A DNA stretch of 64,000 nucleotides. Origin: Haloactinopolyspora alba. GTDB taxonomy: Bacteria > Actinomycetota > Actinomycetes > Jiangellales > Jiangellaceae. The DNA lies in contig NZ_PYGE01000002.1 in the NCBI RefSeq assembly GCF_003014555.1, positions 186,001 to 250,000 of the forward strand, read 5' to 3'. Positions within the stretch are counted from its first letter, which is position 1, and each line of letters starts with the position of its first letter. Made by a program: the position numbers and the translations under genes. Below the pieces are notes generated by a model. That model was not told the origin of the DNA. It ran no database searches and saw only the letters and a list, made by a program, of their open reading frames with translations. Positions 34,466-42,770 of the stretch are shown here, one piece after another.

Positions 34466-35407
34466 ATGCACTCGGTCGCTCTGGCAGTCCACGAGAGTTC
34501 GATGCTGTACGAGACCGCCATCGCGGCGGAGATCTTCGGTGTCGACCGATCGGACCTGTCACGTACCGGCGACTGGTACCGCTTCGCGGTGTGCACGGCG
34601 GACGGAGCGCCGGCCAGATGGCTGCCCGACGTGCCGACCCGGAGCTTCGCCGCGCTGGCCGACGCGGACCTCGTCGTCGTGCCGTCGGCGAGCGACCTCG
34701 ACCAGGAGCCGAGGGCCGATCTGCTGGCTGCACTGCGGCGGGCGCACCACGCGGGCGCCCGCATCGCCGCGCTGTGCACCGGAGCCTTCGTCGTCGCGGC
34801 CGCGGGACTGTTGGACGGACGCGCCGCGACGACGCACTGGATGCACGCGGACGTGCTCGCGACGCGATACCCGCGCGTCGACGTCCGCCCCGACGTCCTC
34901 TACGTCGACGACGGGCCGGTGCTCACCTCGGCGGGCAAGACGGCCGCTCTCGACCTCTGCCTCCATCTGGTCCACCGCGACCACGGTGCCTCCGCGGCGA
35001 ACGGGCTCGCCCGTCGCCTGGTCGTCCCGGCGCACCGCCCGGGCGGTCAGGCGCAGTTCATCGATCCTCCGCACGATCCGCAGGTGACCGACGGCCTCGG
35101 CGCGGCCCTGGAGTGGGCTCGGGGGCACCTGGACCGGCCGATCACGATCCGGGAACTGGCCGACCGGGCGGCGCTCAGCACGCGGCAACTCGCACGCCGG
35201 ATGCGCGCGGAGGTCGGTGCCGCGCCGCTCGCGTGGCTGCAGCAACAGCGGATCGTCCGAGCGCAAGAGCTACTCGAACGCACCGACGCGTCCATCGAGC
35301 AGATCGCGTCCCGCTGCGGGATGGGGACCGCCGGCACGCTGCGCCGTCACTTCTCCCGTGTCACAGGGGTGAGCCCGACGACATACCGGACCGCGTTCCG
35401 CAACTGA
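34466..35407 (+). CDS. GlxA family regulator (DJ-1/PfpI domain plus AraC HTH)
   Basis: 313 residues. The N-terminal class I amidotransferase-like domain (1-170) has IAALCTGAFVVAAAGLLDGR, with the nucleophile-elbow cysteine kept. The AraC double HTH is at about 215-310 (PITIRELADRAALSTRQLARRM, IEQIASRCGMGTAGTLRRHF). TACAGT lies seven bases before ATG 34466, which favours this leaderless start over GTG 34448. It probably activates or represses the divergent dehydrogenase-like gene at 33355-34395. Confidence 0.9.
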   Translation: MHSVALAVHESSMLYETAIAAEIFGVDRSDLSRTGDWYRFAVCTADGAPARWLPDVPTRSFAALADADLVVVPSASDLDQEPRADLLAALRRAHHAGARIAALCTGAFVVAAAGLLDGRAATTHWMHADVLATRYPRVDVRPDVLYVDDGPVLTSAGKTAALDLCLHLVHRDHGASAANGLARRLVVPAHRPGGQAQFIDPPHDPQVTDGLGAALEWARGHLDRPITIRELADRAALSTRQLARRMRAEVGAAPLAWLQQQRIVRAQELLERTDASIEQIASRCGMGTAGTLRRHFSRVTGVSPTTYRTAFRN

Positions 35408-35419
35408 CCGCACCACGAG

Positions 35420-35453
35420 CCGGCCGAACCGTTCGATGCGGACCGTCGGCCGG
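35420..35453. terminator. Bidirectional hairpin between convergent genes
   Basis: CCGGCCGA (35420-35427) and TCGGCCGG (35446-35453) in the 50-bp space between the convergent regulator and helicase-like genes. It is GC-rich without a T-run, as often in actinomycetes. Confidence 0.5.
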
Positions 35454-35458
35454 AGGGC

Positions 35459-37519
35459 TCAGTGCCGCGACGCCACCGCCGGCGCGACGGCGTTCGCGTC
35501 GTCGAGTTCGGCCGGCAGCGGCCGGGCGTGCACGATGGTCAGCCGCGAGACCGCTCGGGTCAGCGCGACGTACAGGTGCCGCAGTCCCACGTCGGGGCGG
35601 GCCAGGCCCTCGTCGGTCGCCAGCACGACGTCGGCGGGTTCGACCAGCACGACGTGGTCGTACTCCAGACCCTTGGCCAGGCCGGACGCGACGAGTTCCA
35701 CGCGATCGCCCGCGGGAAGCACGGCCCGGACGGAGTCCACGAGGTCGTCGGGGGCGATGACTCCGACGAGCCCTTCGTCGAGCAGCGCACGTTCGACGGC
35801 GTCGGCCGTCGCGGTGACGACGTCGTCGGATCCGATCACGTCGACCGTGCCGCCGGGCCGGATGGAGCGTGCGGGAGACACGGACACGCCGAGGTGGGGT
35901 AGTACCCGGTTGCCGAGCTCGATGATCGCAGCGGGGACGCGGTATCCCGTGGTCAGCTCCGTGTGCTCGGCGTCATCGTGACCGAGATGGGCCATCTGGG
36001 TGCGCCAATCCGCGGCGGCCCACGGCGTGGTGCCCTGGGCGAGGTCCCCGAGCACGGTCATCGACCGTGCGCCGTTGCGTCGTGCGACGGCGCGGCACTG
36101 CATCGGTGACAGGTCCTGCGCCTCGTCGACGACGATGTGCGCGTACGTCTGCTCCGGCTCGATCGGCCGCAGCTGCGCCTGGACCTCGTCGAGCAGCAGG
36201 ATGTCCGCGGCGGACGGTTTGGCGGACCGCTTGCCTGCCTGCAGAAGTTCGGTCTCCTCTGCCGTGAGCAGCCCTGCGCAGATCTCGGCCCGGAACGCCT
36301 CGTCCGTGCCGAGCTTGCGCAGCACCTGTTTGGCGGTCAGCCGTGGCCAGACCGTGTCGAAGAACTCCTTGACGGACGGGTGGCGTTTGATCGCGGCTCT
36401 CGTCCGGCCGTCCGCTGATCGCCGGGTGCGTTCCTCGAACTGGCGCTCGAAGCCGTGCATGACGGCCTGCTCGAGAGCCTTGCGCCCGGCCTCCCAGGTG
36501 TGCCGCGTGGTCACGACCCTGTCGATCGCATTGGTGAGATAGTCGACGCTGAGCGCCATGCGGATGCCGTCGTGCAGCGCGACCAGGCGGTCCTCGACGT
36601 GTCCCCGGTGGTTCCAGACGGCCCGCCGGCACGCCTCGGCCATCCGTGCGTCGTGCTTGACCAGGGAGACCTCGGGGCGGTCGCGGCCGGGCGCGTCGGC
36701 GGCGCCGGTGAGCTGGTCAACGGTGACCTGCCAGACGGAACGCTCGCCGAGCGCGGGCAGGACCTCGGAGATGTAGGTGAGGAAGTTCTCGTTGGGGCCG
36801 ACGACGAGCATGCCGCTGCGGGTGAGCCGGTCGGGGAAGGAGTAGAGCAGCCAGGCCGCGCGGTGCAGCCCGACGGCCGTCTTCCCGGTGCCCGGCGCTC
36901 CCTGGACACACAGGGTCGTGTCCAGTCCGCGCCGGATGAGTTCGTCCTGTTCGGGCTGGATCGTGGCGACGATGTCGCGCATCGGTCCGGTGCGCGGCCG
37001 CTCGATCTCGGCAGCCAGCGCGTCGGAACCGCCGTCCTGTCCCAGCCGAAGATCCTCGTCCTCGAAGCCGGTGAGTGTGCTGCCGTTGAAGCCGAACCGA
37101 CGGCGCCGGATGACGTCCTGCGGTGCATGGACCGACGCCCGGTAGAAGCGCTCGGCCACCGGAGCGCGCCAGTCCACCACCAGTGGTTGTGAGCGGTCGC
37201 TCTCGTGAGCCACGTGCAGCCGGCCCACGTGGTAGTCCGCGCCCGAGTCGAACCACAGCCGCCCGAAGAACATCGGAACGTCCCGGTCGGCGAGCTTGCG
37301 AAGGCGTTCCTCACCGCGCTTCGCCATCGCCTGGCCCATGTTGTGGTCCGGCCCGCCGTCGTGGGCGAACCGGTTCTGCTTGCTCTCGACGAAGTCGGCC
37401 TCGAACTTCTCGAGCCGCGCCACGGTCGATTCGCGCATCGTCGCGACGACGTCCCGGACGCGGTCGTGGTGGTCGATCTCGGCGCGTAGTTCGGCCTCGG
37501 ACACGGTGTGGTTCTCCAC
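35459..37519 (-). CDS. HelD/HelR-like UvrD-family ATPase that acts on RNA polymerase
   Basis: 686 residues. An N-terminal coiled coil (1-75) precedes the RecA-like core with Walker A GAPGTGKT (207-214), Walker B VVDEAQDLSP, GYRVPAAI and the C-terminal LYVALTRAVSRLTIVH. The arrangement (antiparallel coiled coil, split superfamily-1 motor) is that of HelD. Actinobacterial HelR proteins pull stalled or rifamycin-bound RNA polymerase off DNA and can give rifamycin tolerance. Whether this is the rifamycin-induced type or the housekeeping type cannot be told: I saw no clear rifamycin-associated inverted repeat upstream. The GTG start lacks a visible ribosome site. Confidence 0.88.
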   Translation of the reverse strand: MENHTVSEAELRAEIDHHDRVRDVVATMRESTVARLEKFEADFVESKQNRFAHDGGPDHNMGQAMAKRGEERLRKLADRDVPMFFGRLWFDSGADYHVGRLHVAHESDRSQPLVVDWRAPVAERFYRASVHAPQDVIRRRRFGFNGSTLTGFEDEDLRLGQDGGSDALAAEIERPRTGPMRDIVATIQPEQDELIRRGLDTTLCVQGAPGTGKTAVGLHRAAWLLYSFPDRLTRSGMLVVGPNENFLTYISEVLPALGERSVWQVTVDQLTGAADAPGRDRPEVSLVKHDARMAEACRRAVWNHRGHVEDRLVALHDGIRMALSVDYLTNAIDRVVTTRHTWEAGRKALEQAVMHGFERQFEERTRRSADGRTRAAIKRHPSVKEFFDTVWPRLTAKQVLRKLGTDEAFRAEICAGLLTAEETELLQAGKRSAKPSAADILLLDEVQAQLRPIEPEQTYAHIVVDEAQDLSPMQCRAVARRNGARSMTVLGDLAQGTTPWAAADWRTQMAHLGHDDAEHTELTTGYRVPAAIIELGNRVLPHLGVSVSPARSIRPGGTVDVIGSDDVVTATADAVERALLDEGLVGVIAPDDLVDSVRAVLPAGDRVELVASGLAKGLEYDHVVLVEPADVVLATDEGLARPDVGLRHLYVALTRAVSRLTIVHARPLPAELDDANAVAPAVASRH

Positions 37520-37903
37520 GGGGCGGCGGGGCGTTGCTCGGTGGCGTCGGGGAGCCGAGTGCGCGTCTCCGCGCCGACGTCAACCCGCGGCAACCTTACC
37601 GGCGCGTGAGTGTTCGATGACGTGATGGTGACCGCACGCACAACGGTGCGCTCGCGGCCTCCGCGACGGCGGGGACGGTCACGTTCCGGGCGTACGGATG
37701 GGGAGTTGTTCGAGCTCGCGGCGTCTGCCGGTGAGCAGCAACGTCGACACACCCACCGGATGGGAAAAGTCAACGAAATTCGCGGATGTGCTTGACGGTC
37801 AGGTGAGTCAGGAGCAGTCTGAGCGCGATCCGGCGCGTTGATCTCAACCGCACAAATGGGGGAACCGTGCGTCGATCGACGGGATCAGCAATGGGGGTCA
37901 TGT
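37520..37903. promoter_or_regulatory. Divergent promoter region, no gene
   Basis: 384 bp between the ATPase and the surface protein. No reading frame with believable content was seen. TTGACG at 37792-37797 could be a -35 for the surface protein, with a weak -10 17 bp on. GGGGG six bases before ATG 37904 is its ribosome site. Confidence 0.4.
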
Positions 37904-39934
37904 ATGTCCAACTCGAACGCGTACCGGTGGCACGCAGGTATTGCAGCGGCGACCGTACTGGTGTTCGCCGGTACCGGAGTGGGGGTCCCGGCGCAGGCCA
38001 ACACCGATGGGAACTCGGTCATCGGCGGGTTCGAGATCGACGGAAACTTCTACGAAGGTTTCGACAATTCATCCACCGCGACCGGGCCGGACGGTGACCC
38101 GGTCGACTGGGGATCCGCGGAGATTTCCACGGACGTGTCGCATCTGGTGGATCCCACCGGGAATGCCGACGACACCGTCTACGGCCAGGGTTCGAAAGAA
38201 GACGACCTGTCCTCCTGGCAGAACGAGGGTTCGCAGTCGGCGCCGGGACAGGCCGACATCGGCAACATCTACGTCTACGACCGGGTGGTCGGCGGTGACC
38301 TGTACGCCTTCGTCGCCTTCGACAGGGCGCAGACCACCGGCACCACGACGTGGTATCTGGAACTCAATCAACACCCCAACACCACGAATCAGCACGGCGT
38401 ATCGGTGCCCGACCGAACGGTGAACGATCTACGGCTCACCATGACGGTGCAGGGCAATGGGGACTTCGCGGTGGAGACGGCGCACGTCTGGGACGGGTCG
38501 GACTGGGTGGTGGCACCGGGGGGCAGCGGTGACGCATGGGCCGGGCTGGCCAACGACTCCGAGATCACCACGACCGAGGGCGCGCGCGAGGAAGCTCGGT
38601 TCATGGAGCTCGGCTTCAACCTCACGGAGTTGCTCGGCGCGGACGACGCCTGCGTGTTCACCGGCTACCAGGCGCTCAACCTGCGTTCGCAGTCCGGCCA
38701 GGGGACCAATGCCGAACTGAAGGACCACGCCGTCGGCACGGTCGACGTTCCCAGCCGTTGCGGCGACCTGGTGATCGAGAAGAGAGACGTCGACGGCAAC
38801 CTCGTCGGCGGTGCGACGTTCGGTGTCACGCCGAATCCGATCCCGGAAGCCGACGACCCGGGTGAGCTCACCATCGTCGACAACGACGAGAACGACGTCG
38901 ACCCGGCCGACGGTGTCGTCCGCATCGATCCGGCCGAGCCCGGCGAGTACACCGTCACCGAGGCGTCGCCACCACCGGGCTACATCGGGACCGACGAGGC
39001 GCAGGAGGTCACGCTCGACGAATTCGGTTCGGCCACGGTCGTCTTCGAGAATCGTCTCGGCACGCTGGCATGGCAGAAGCTGGACGAGAGCAGCGGTGAG
39101 CCGGTCTGCTGCGCGACCTTCACCGTCGAGGCCACCGAGGGAGACGGGGCCGATGCGGGCGTGTCGGTGACGGTGGTCGACAACGGGGAGAACGACGCGG
39201 ACACGGCCGCCGGTGTGGTCCTCGTCGAGGAGCTGATGACCGGGACGTACACGATCACCGAGACCGTCGCTCCGGAAGGCTACGAGCTTCCGGTCGATCC
39301 GGTTCGCACCGACGTGGTCATCAGTGCGGAGACACCCGACGTGGTGGTGAGCGAACCGTTCGAGGATCCACGTCAGCTCGCCGAGTTGACCGTGCGCAAG
39401 ATCGCCGAAGACTCCGAAGAGCCGCTGGCCGGTGCCGTGTTCGAGCTTTACCTCGACGACGGCAACGGTGCTCCGGATGCTCCAGAGGGCGACACGTTGG
39501 TGGGCGAGTGCACGACCGGCGCCGACGGCACCTGCACCAGGGACGGCCTGGATTTCGGTGATTACTACTGGTTCGAGGTGCAGGCGCCCGACGGCTACCT
39601 CCTGCCGGAGACACGGTTCAGCGAGATGATCTCGGTGACGGCGACGAACACCGGAACCTCGCCGGCGACGGTGACGTTCGTCGACCCGCCTGCCGAACCG
39701 GAGCCGACGCCTACACCGACGGAGCCCGAGCCGACTCCGACAGAACCGGAGCCGACACCTACGGAACCGACCCCGTCGCCGACGGAGCCGGAGCCGACGG
39801 AGCCGGAGCCGTCGCCGACGGACCCCGGTCTTCCCGACACGGGCGGCTCGTCCGTCGCCGGGTGGCTGGCGATCTCCCTCGCACTGCTGATGACCGGCGC
39901 GGTCGTGCTGGCGCGACGACCCAACCAGTGCTGA
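37904..39934 (+). CDS. LPDTG-anchored surface protein with SpaA/Cna-B-like repeats
   Basis: A 676-residue precursor. The signal peptide is residues 1-33 (HAGIAAATVLVFAGTGVGVPAQA). A globular N-terminal domain of about 250 residues is followed by three prealbumin-like repeats (starting GDLVIEKRDVDGN, GTLAWQKLDESSG and AELTVRKIAEDSE) with E-x-x-x-P-G-Y ends (EASPPPGY, ETVAPEGY, EVQAPDGY). A Pro/Glu/Thr wall-spanning repeat and the sorting signal LPDTG at residue 643 with hydrophobic helix and RR tail complete it. Sortase would anchor it to peptidoglycan. The repeats may hold intramolecular isopeptide bonds. No sortase gene is nearby, so anchoring depends on one elsewhere. Confidence 0.92.
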   Translation: MSNSNAYRWHAGIAAATVLVFAGTGVGVPAQANTDGNSVIGGFEIDGNFYEGFDNSSTATGPDGDPVDWGSAEISTDVSHLVDPTGNADDTVYGQGSKEDDLSSWQNEGSQSAPGQADIGNIYVYDRVVGGDLYAFVAFDRAQTTGTTTWYLELNQHPNTTNQHGVSVPDRTVNDLRLTMTVQGNGDFAVETAHVWDGSDWVVAPGGSGDAWAGLANDSEITTTEGAREEARFMELGFNLTELLGADDACVFTGYQALNLRSQSGQGTNAELKDHAVGTVDVPSRCGDLVIEKRDVDGNLVGGATFGVTPNPIPEADDPGELTIVDNDENDVDPADGVVRIDPAEPGEYTVTEASPPPGYIGTDEAQEVTLDEFGSATVVFENRLGTLAWQKLDESSGEPVCCATFTVEATEGDGADAGVSVTVVDNGENDADTAAGVVLVEELMTGTYTITETVAPEGYELPVDPVRTDVVISAETPDVVVSEPFEDPRQLAELTVRKIAEDSEEPLAGAVFELYLDDGNGAPDAPEGDTLVGECTTGADGTCTRDGLDFGDYYWFEVQAPDGYLLPETRFSEMISVTATNTGTSPATVTFVDPPAEPEPTPTPTEPEPTPTEPEPTPTEPTPSPTEPEPTEPEPSPTDPGLPDTGGSSVAGWLAISLALLMTGAVVLARRPNQC

Positions 39935-39939
39935 GCCGG

Positions 39940-39990
39940 ACCGGGGAAGGCGCCCGGCGCCGCGGCTTCGGCGCGGGCGCCTTCCCCGGT
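39940..39990. terminator. Strong bidirectional terminator
   Basis: A 17-bp perfect inverted repeat, ACCGGGGAAGGCGCCCG (39940-39956) and its complement (39974-39990), in the gap between the convergent surface-protein and PPOX genes. Confidence 0.8.
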
Positions 39991-40012
39991 TGCGTACTCC
40001 GTCAGGGCGTGG

Positions 40013-40444
40013 TCAGCGGATCTTGGCGCCGTAGACGTGATCCACTGTCATCGTCATCAGCACCCTGCGGTCGGAGACCATCACCGACCGGTACTCGTCC
40101 CAGTCCGGGTGTTCTCCGGCGGCCCGGCGGTAGTAGTCGACCAGCGCCTCGACCTCCGGGCCGTGCGGGTCGGTGCTCGGTCCGGTGAGCGTCGCCGTGC
40201 CCTCGGCGGTGGCCCAGGCCCAGCCGTCAGGGCTGGTGACCTCGAGCGTGGCGCGCGGGTCCCGGCGCAGGTTCGCGGTCTTCGCCCGCCCTTCCGTGAT
40301 CGACACGAGGATGACGCCGGCCTCCTGGTCGTAGAACGGCGTCACCGGTGACAGCTGCGGGCGCCCGTCCGACTTGATGGTCGCCAGGACGCCGAGGCGG
40401 CTCTCGGCGAGCAGTGCGTACGGGCTGAACTGTGTGGTGGTCAT
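40013..40444 (-). CDS. PPOX class F420-dependent oxidoreductase
   Basis: 143 residues with the TIGR03618-type pattern: LLAESRLGVLATIKSDGRPQLSPV, KTANLRRDPRATLEV, a WAWATAEGTATLTGP strand and the closing RRAAGEHPDWDEYRSVMVSDRR. It is a split-barrel reductase that uses deazaflavin F420. The substrate is unknown. Start 40444 (MTTTQFSPYALL) is preferred over the ATG four codons earlier. Confidence 0.88.
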   Translation of the reverse strand: MTTTQFSPYALLAESRLGVLATIKSDGRPQLSPVTPFYDQEAGVILVSITEGRAKTANLRRDPRATLEVTSPDGWAWATAEGTATLTGPSTDPHGPEVEALVDYYRRAAGEHPDWDEYRSVMVSDRRVLMTMTVDHVYGAKIR

Positions 40445-40505
40445 GTGTGGAGCCAAGATCCGAACGGGTGCCGAATATTCCTGCCGCAGTGGGGGAGACC
40501 GCCGG

Positions 40506-40871
40506 TCATGGCCGGTCTCCCGCGGGCTTGCGGAACTGCTCGATCAGCGCCGGGTAGCCGTTGCCGCCGTGCCCGTCTGCTATGGCCCGGTCCGCCAGGG
40601 CCTTGACGAATCGCGGAAACTCGGTGCTGACGCCGAGCGATTCGCTCTCGTGGACGAGGTGGTCGATCGCTGCCAGGTGGGTGTCCATGGTGGAGTCCGC
40701 AGCCGCGTATGCGCCCTCGTCGATCTGCCGGGCATACCCGGGCAGCCAGCTCGCGACGGTCGCGAGTCCGCCGCTCGCGACCGGCGTGAATGCGGCGGCG
40801 TCGACACCCGCGGCGGTGAGCAGCGCGGTGCCCTGGAGGAAGCCGTCCAGGATGCCGTACATCAGGGCCAG
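40506..40871 (-). pseudogene. C-terminal fragment of an imine reductase-like enzyme
   Basis: About 121 residues of the helical C-terminal domain of NADPH-dependent imine reductase/reductive aminase-like proteins are left: LALMYGILDGFLQGTALLTAAG, WLPGYARQIDEGAY, DSTMDTHLAAIDHLVHES, FVKALADRAIADGHGGNGYPALIEQFRKP (segments in order). The whole N-terminal Rossmann domain, about 170 residues, is gone. The homology stops near 40871, where the 3' end of a plus-strand gene begins. A deletion joined the two. Confidence 0.8.
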
Positions 40872-40963
40872 CCCTGCACGACTACATCGACTCCGCCGAA
40901 CGGCGCTTGCCGCGTCCCGTCCCGGACGGGGATGGCGCCGTGCCGGAGTCGGCGCCGGCGTGA
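40872..40963 (+). pseudogene. 3' end of a lost plus-strand gene
   Basis: A short frame (ALHDYIDSAERRLPRP... to ...ESAPA, stop at 40961-40963) with about 90% GC at third positions, so it looks truly coding, but it has no start. It probably is the tail of the regulator that was divergent from the imine reductase. The family cannot be named from 30 residues. Confidence 0.55.
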
Positions 40964-41057
40964 TCACCGGGACGCCACGTCCGGTTCGCGGAGGGTTCCA
41001 GCGCCTGTCGACGCGCGGTCGCGCAGCGGCATCCGTGGCCCGGCTAGCATCCGGCCC

Positions 41058-42035
41058 ATGAAGATACGCCTCGCCGCTCTCGCTGGCACGACGGCCCTGG
41101 TCGTCGGCGTGGCCGCCGTCGCCACGTCCACGGCATCGACCGACGACGTCCGGGCGAAGGGCCGTGACGAACCGCTGGTCGCAGCGTTCGACCGGGTCGA
41201 TCGCGGCACCGAATGGGTCCACGCCGACACCGTCGACCTGGACTTCGAGACGTATCACCCGCAGGCGATGGAGGTGGTGGGCGACCGGATCTACCTGTCC
41301 TCGGTCGAGATCATCGAGCCGACGCAGCGCTATCCGGAGCCGATCGATGGTTACGACCGTAGCCCGGGCCGGGGCGTCGGGCACCTGTTCGTGCTCGATC
41401 GCGAGGGCAACCTGCTGCGCGACATCGAGATCTCGGACGGGCACCGGTACCACCCGGGCGGTCTCGACGTCCACGGCGACGCGCTCTACCTTCCGGTCGC
41501 GGAGTACCGCCCGGACAGTTCCGCGGACATCTACCGCGTCGACCTGGACACCTACGAGGTGACCCGGATGTTCGGTGTGGACGACCACGTCGGTGGCGTG
41601 GTCATGGACCAGGCGACCGGGCGGCTGGTGGGCCAGTCCTGGGGATCGCGACGGTTCTACGAATGGAACGTCAAGGGCAAGCAGAAGGACACCTGGCTCA
41701 ACGAGAACCACTTCCTGGACTATCAGGACTGCGAGTACGTCGCCGCCCGCAAGACGCTCTGCTCGGGCGTGACCGGCCTTCCGGCCCAGCCCGGCGCGGA
41801 CGCCGGTTACGAGCTCGGCGGGTTCGCCATGATCGACCTGCGGGACGGGCACCGGATCCGGCACGAGGTGCCGCTGCAGCTGTGGTCGGCGGCCGGCCAC
41901 GTGATCACCCGCAACCCGACGGACATCGACGTCGAGACCCGCGGCGACAGTACGGAGCTCACCCTCTACGCCGCTCCGGACGACTCAGACGAGGGCGCCG
42001 GCACCCAGGTGCTGATCTACACCGCCGAGCCGTGA
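41058..42035 (+). CDS. Secreted DUF6454-like beta-propeller protein
   Basis: A 325-residue protein. A signal peptide (LAALAGTTALVVGVAAVATSTAS) precedes a repeat-rich beta domain: FETYHPQAMEVVGDRIYLSSVE, GHLFVLDREGNLLRDIEISDG, YHPGGLDVHGDALYLPVAEY. It looks like a beta-propeller of the DUF6454 type, function unknown, acting outside the cell. Two cysteines (DCEYV, TLCSG) may pair. TAGCAT lies seven bases before the ATG, so the mRNA is probably leaderless. Confidence 0.8.
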   Translation: MKIRLAALAGTTALVVGVAAVATSTASTDDVRAKGRDEPLVAAFDRVDRGTEWVHADTVDLDFETYHPQAMEVVGDRIYLSSVEIIEPTQRYPEPIDGYDRSPGRGVGHLFVLDREGNLLRDIEISDGHRYHPGGLDVHGDALYLPVAEYRPDSSADIYRVDLDTYEVTRMFGVDDHVGGVVMDQATGRLVGQSWGSRRFYEWNVKGKQKDTWLNENHFLDYQDCEYVAARKTLCSGVTGLPAQPGADAGYELGGFAMIDLRDGHRIRHEVPLQLWSAAGHVITRNPTDIDVETRGDSTELTLYAAPDDSDEGAGTQVLIYTAEP

Positions 42036-42048
42036 TCCCACCGCCGGG

Positions 42049-42666
42049 TCAGTCCCGCGTAGCGGGCCGGTACATCGGCTGCAGCGTCGGACCGTCGTAC
42101 GGGAGGTGGATCGCCGGCCCGTGGTCGCGGAACCCGAACCGCGCGTAGAGGTCCCGGCTGCGCGGCGTCGACGCTTCCAGGTAGACGGGCCTGGCCTGCC
42201 GGTCGGCGCGGTGCAGCGCAACGGTGAGCATCGCGGTCCCCACACCGTGTCCGCGGTAGGCGGGCAGCGCGGCCATGGACGACAGGAAGAGGTGTGACGT
42301 GCGCGGATGTGCGGCGGCCGTCGCCTCCGCGACCAGAACGAGGCGGTTGGCCACCGGGTCGTCCTCGGCAGGAGGCTGTGTCTGAGACGGCTCGGCGTCC
42401 CCGCCGTTGCTGTCGAGCCACACCGACGCACCGGCGACGTGGCCGTCGTCGGTGACGGCGACGAGGACGTTTCCGGCGTCGATGGCGGCGCGCAGCGGGA
42501 CGTCGAAGAACTCGTCCGCACGGAGACGGCGCTGCTCCGGGTCGGGGAGCACCCATGTGAACACGGCTTCGTCGGCGAACGCCTCGAGGCACGCGGCGAC
42601 GACGGTGTCGGCCTCGGCGGTGGTGGCCTGCCTGGCCTCGATGCGCGGGCGTGTCGTGGACGTCAT
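42049..42666 (-). CDS. GNAT family N-acetyltransferase
   Basis: 205 residues. The acetyl-CoA loop is PAYRGHGVGTAML (R-x-x-G-x-G), with VYLEASTPRSRDLYARFGF after it as in many GNAT enzymes. The substrate is unknown. Start 42666 follows AGAGAGGACC. It is divergent from the zinc-finger TetR gene. The operator at 42731-42759 lies between them, so that regulator probably represses it. Confidence 0.88.
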   Translation of the reverse strand: MTSTTRPRIEARQATTAEADTVVAACLEAFADEAVFTWVLPDPEQRRLRADEFFDVPLRAAIDAGNVLVAVTDDGHVAGASVWLDSNGGDAEPSQTQPPAEDDPVANRLVLVAEATAAAHPRTSHLFLSSMAALPAYRGHGVGTAMLTVALHRADRQARPVYLEASTPRSRDLYARFGFRDHGPAIHLPYDGPTLQPMYRPATRD

Positions 42667-42730
42667 GGTGTCGGTCCTCTCTGCTCGATCATGGTTCCAC
42701 GCTGATGGCGAATGCTCCGACGACCCAGTA

Positions 42731-42759
42731 GTTTCGTCACATCGGGTCGATGTGACGAA
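42731..42759. promoter_or_regulatory. 29-bp palindromic operator between GNAT and TetR genes
   Basis: TTTCGTCACATCG (42731-42743) and its perfect complement (42747-42759) with a three-base centre. It lies 11 bp before the TetR start and 65 bp before the GNAT start, a classic place for a TetR dimer site controlling both. Confidence 0.85.
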
Positions 42760-42770
42760 AGGCTGCCGGG

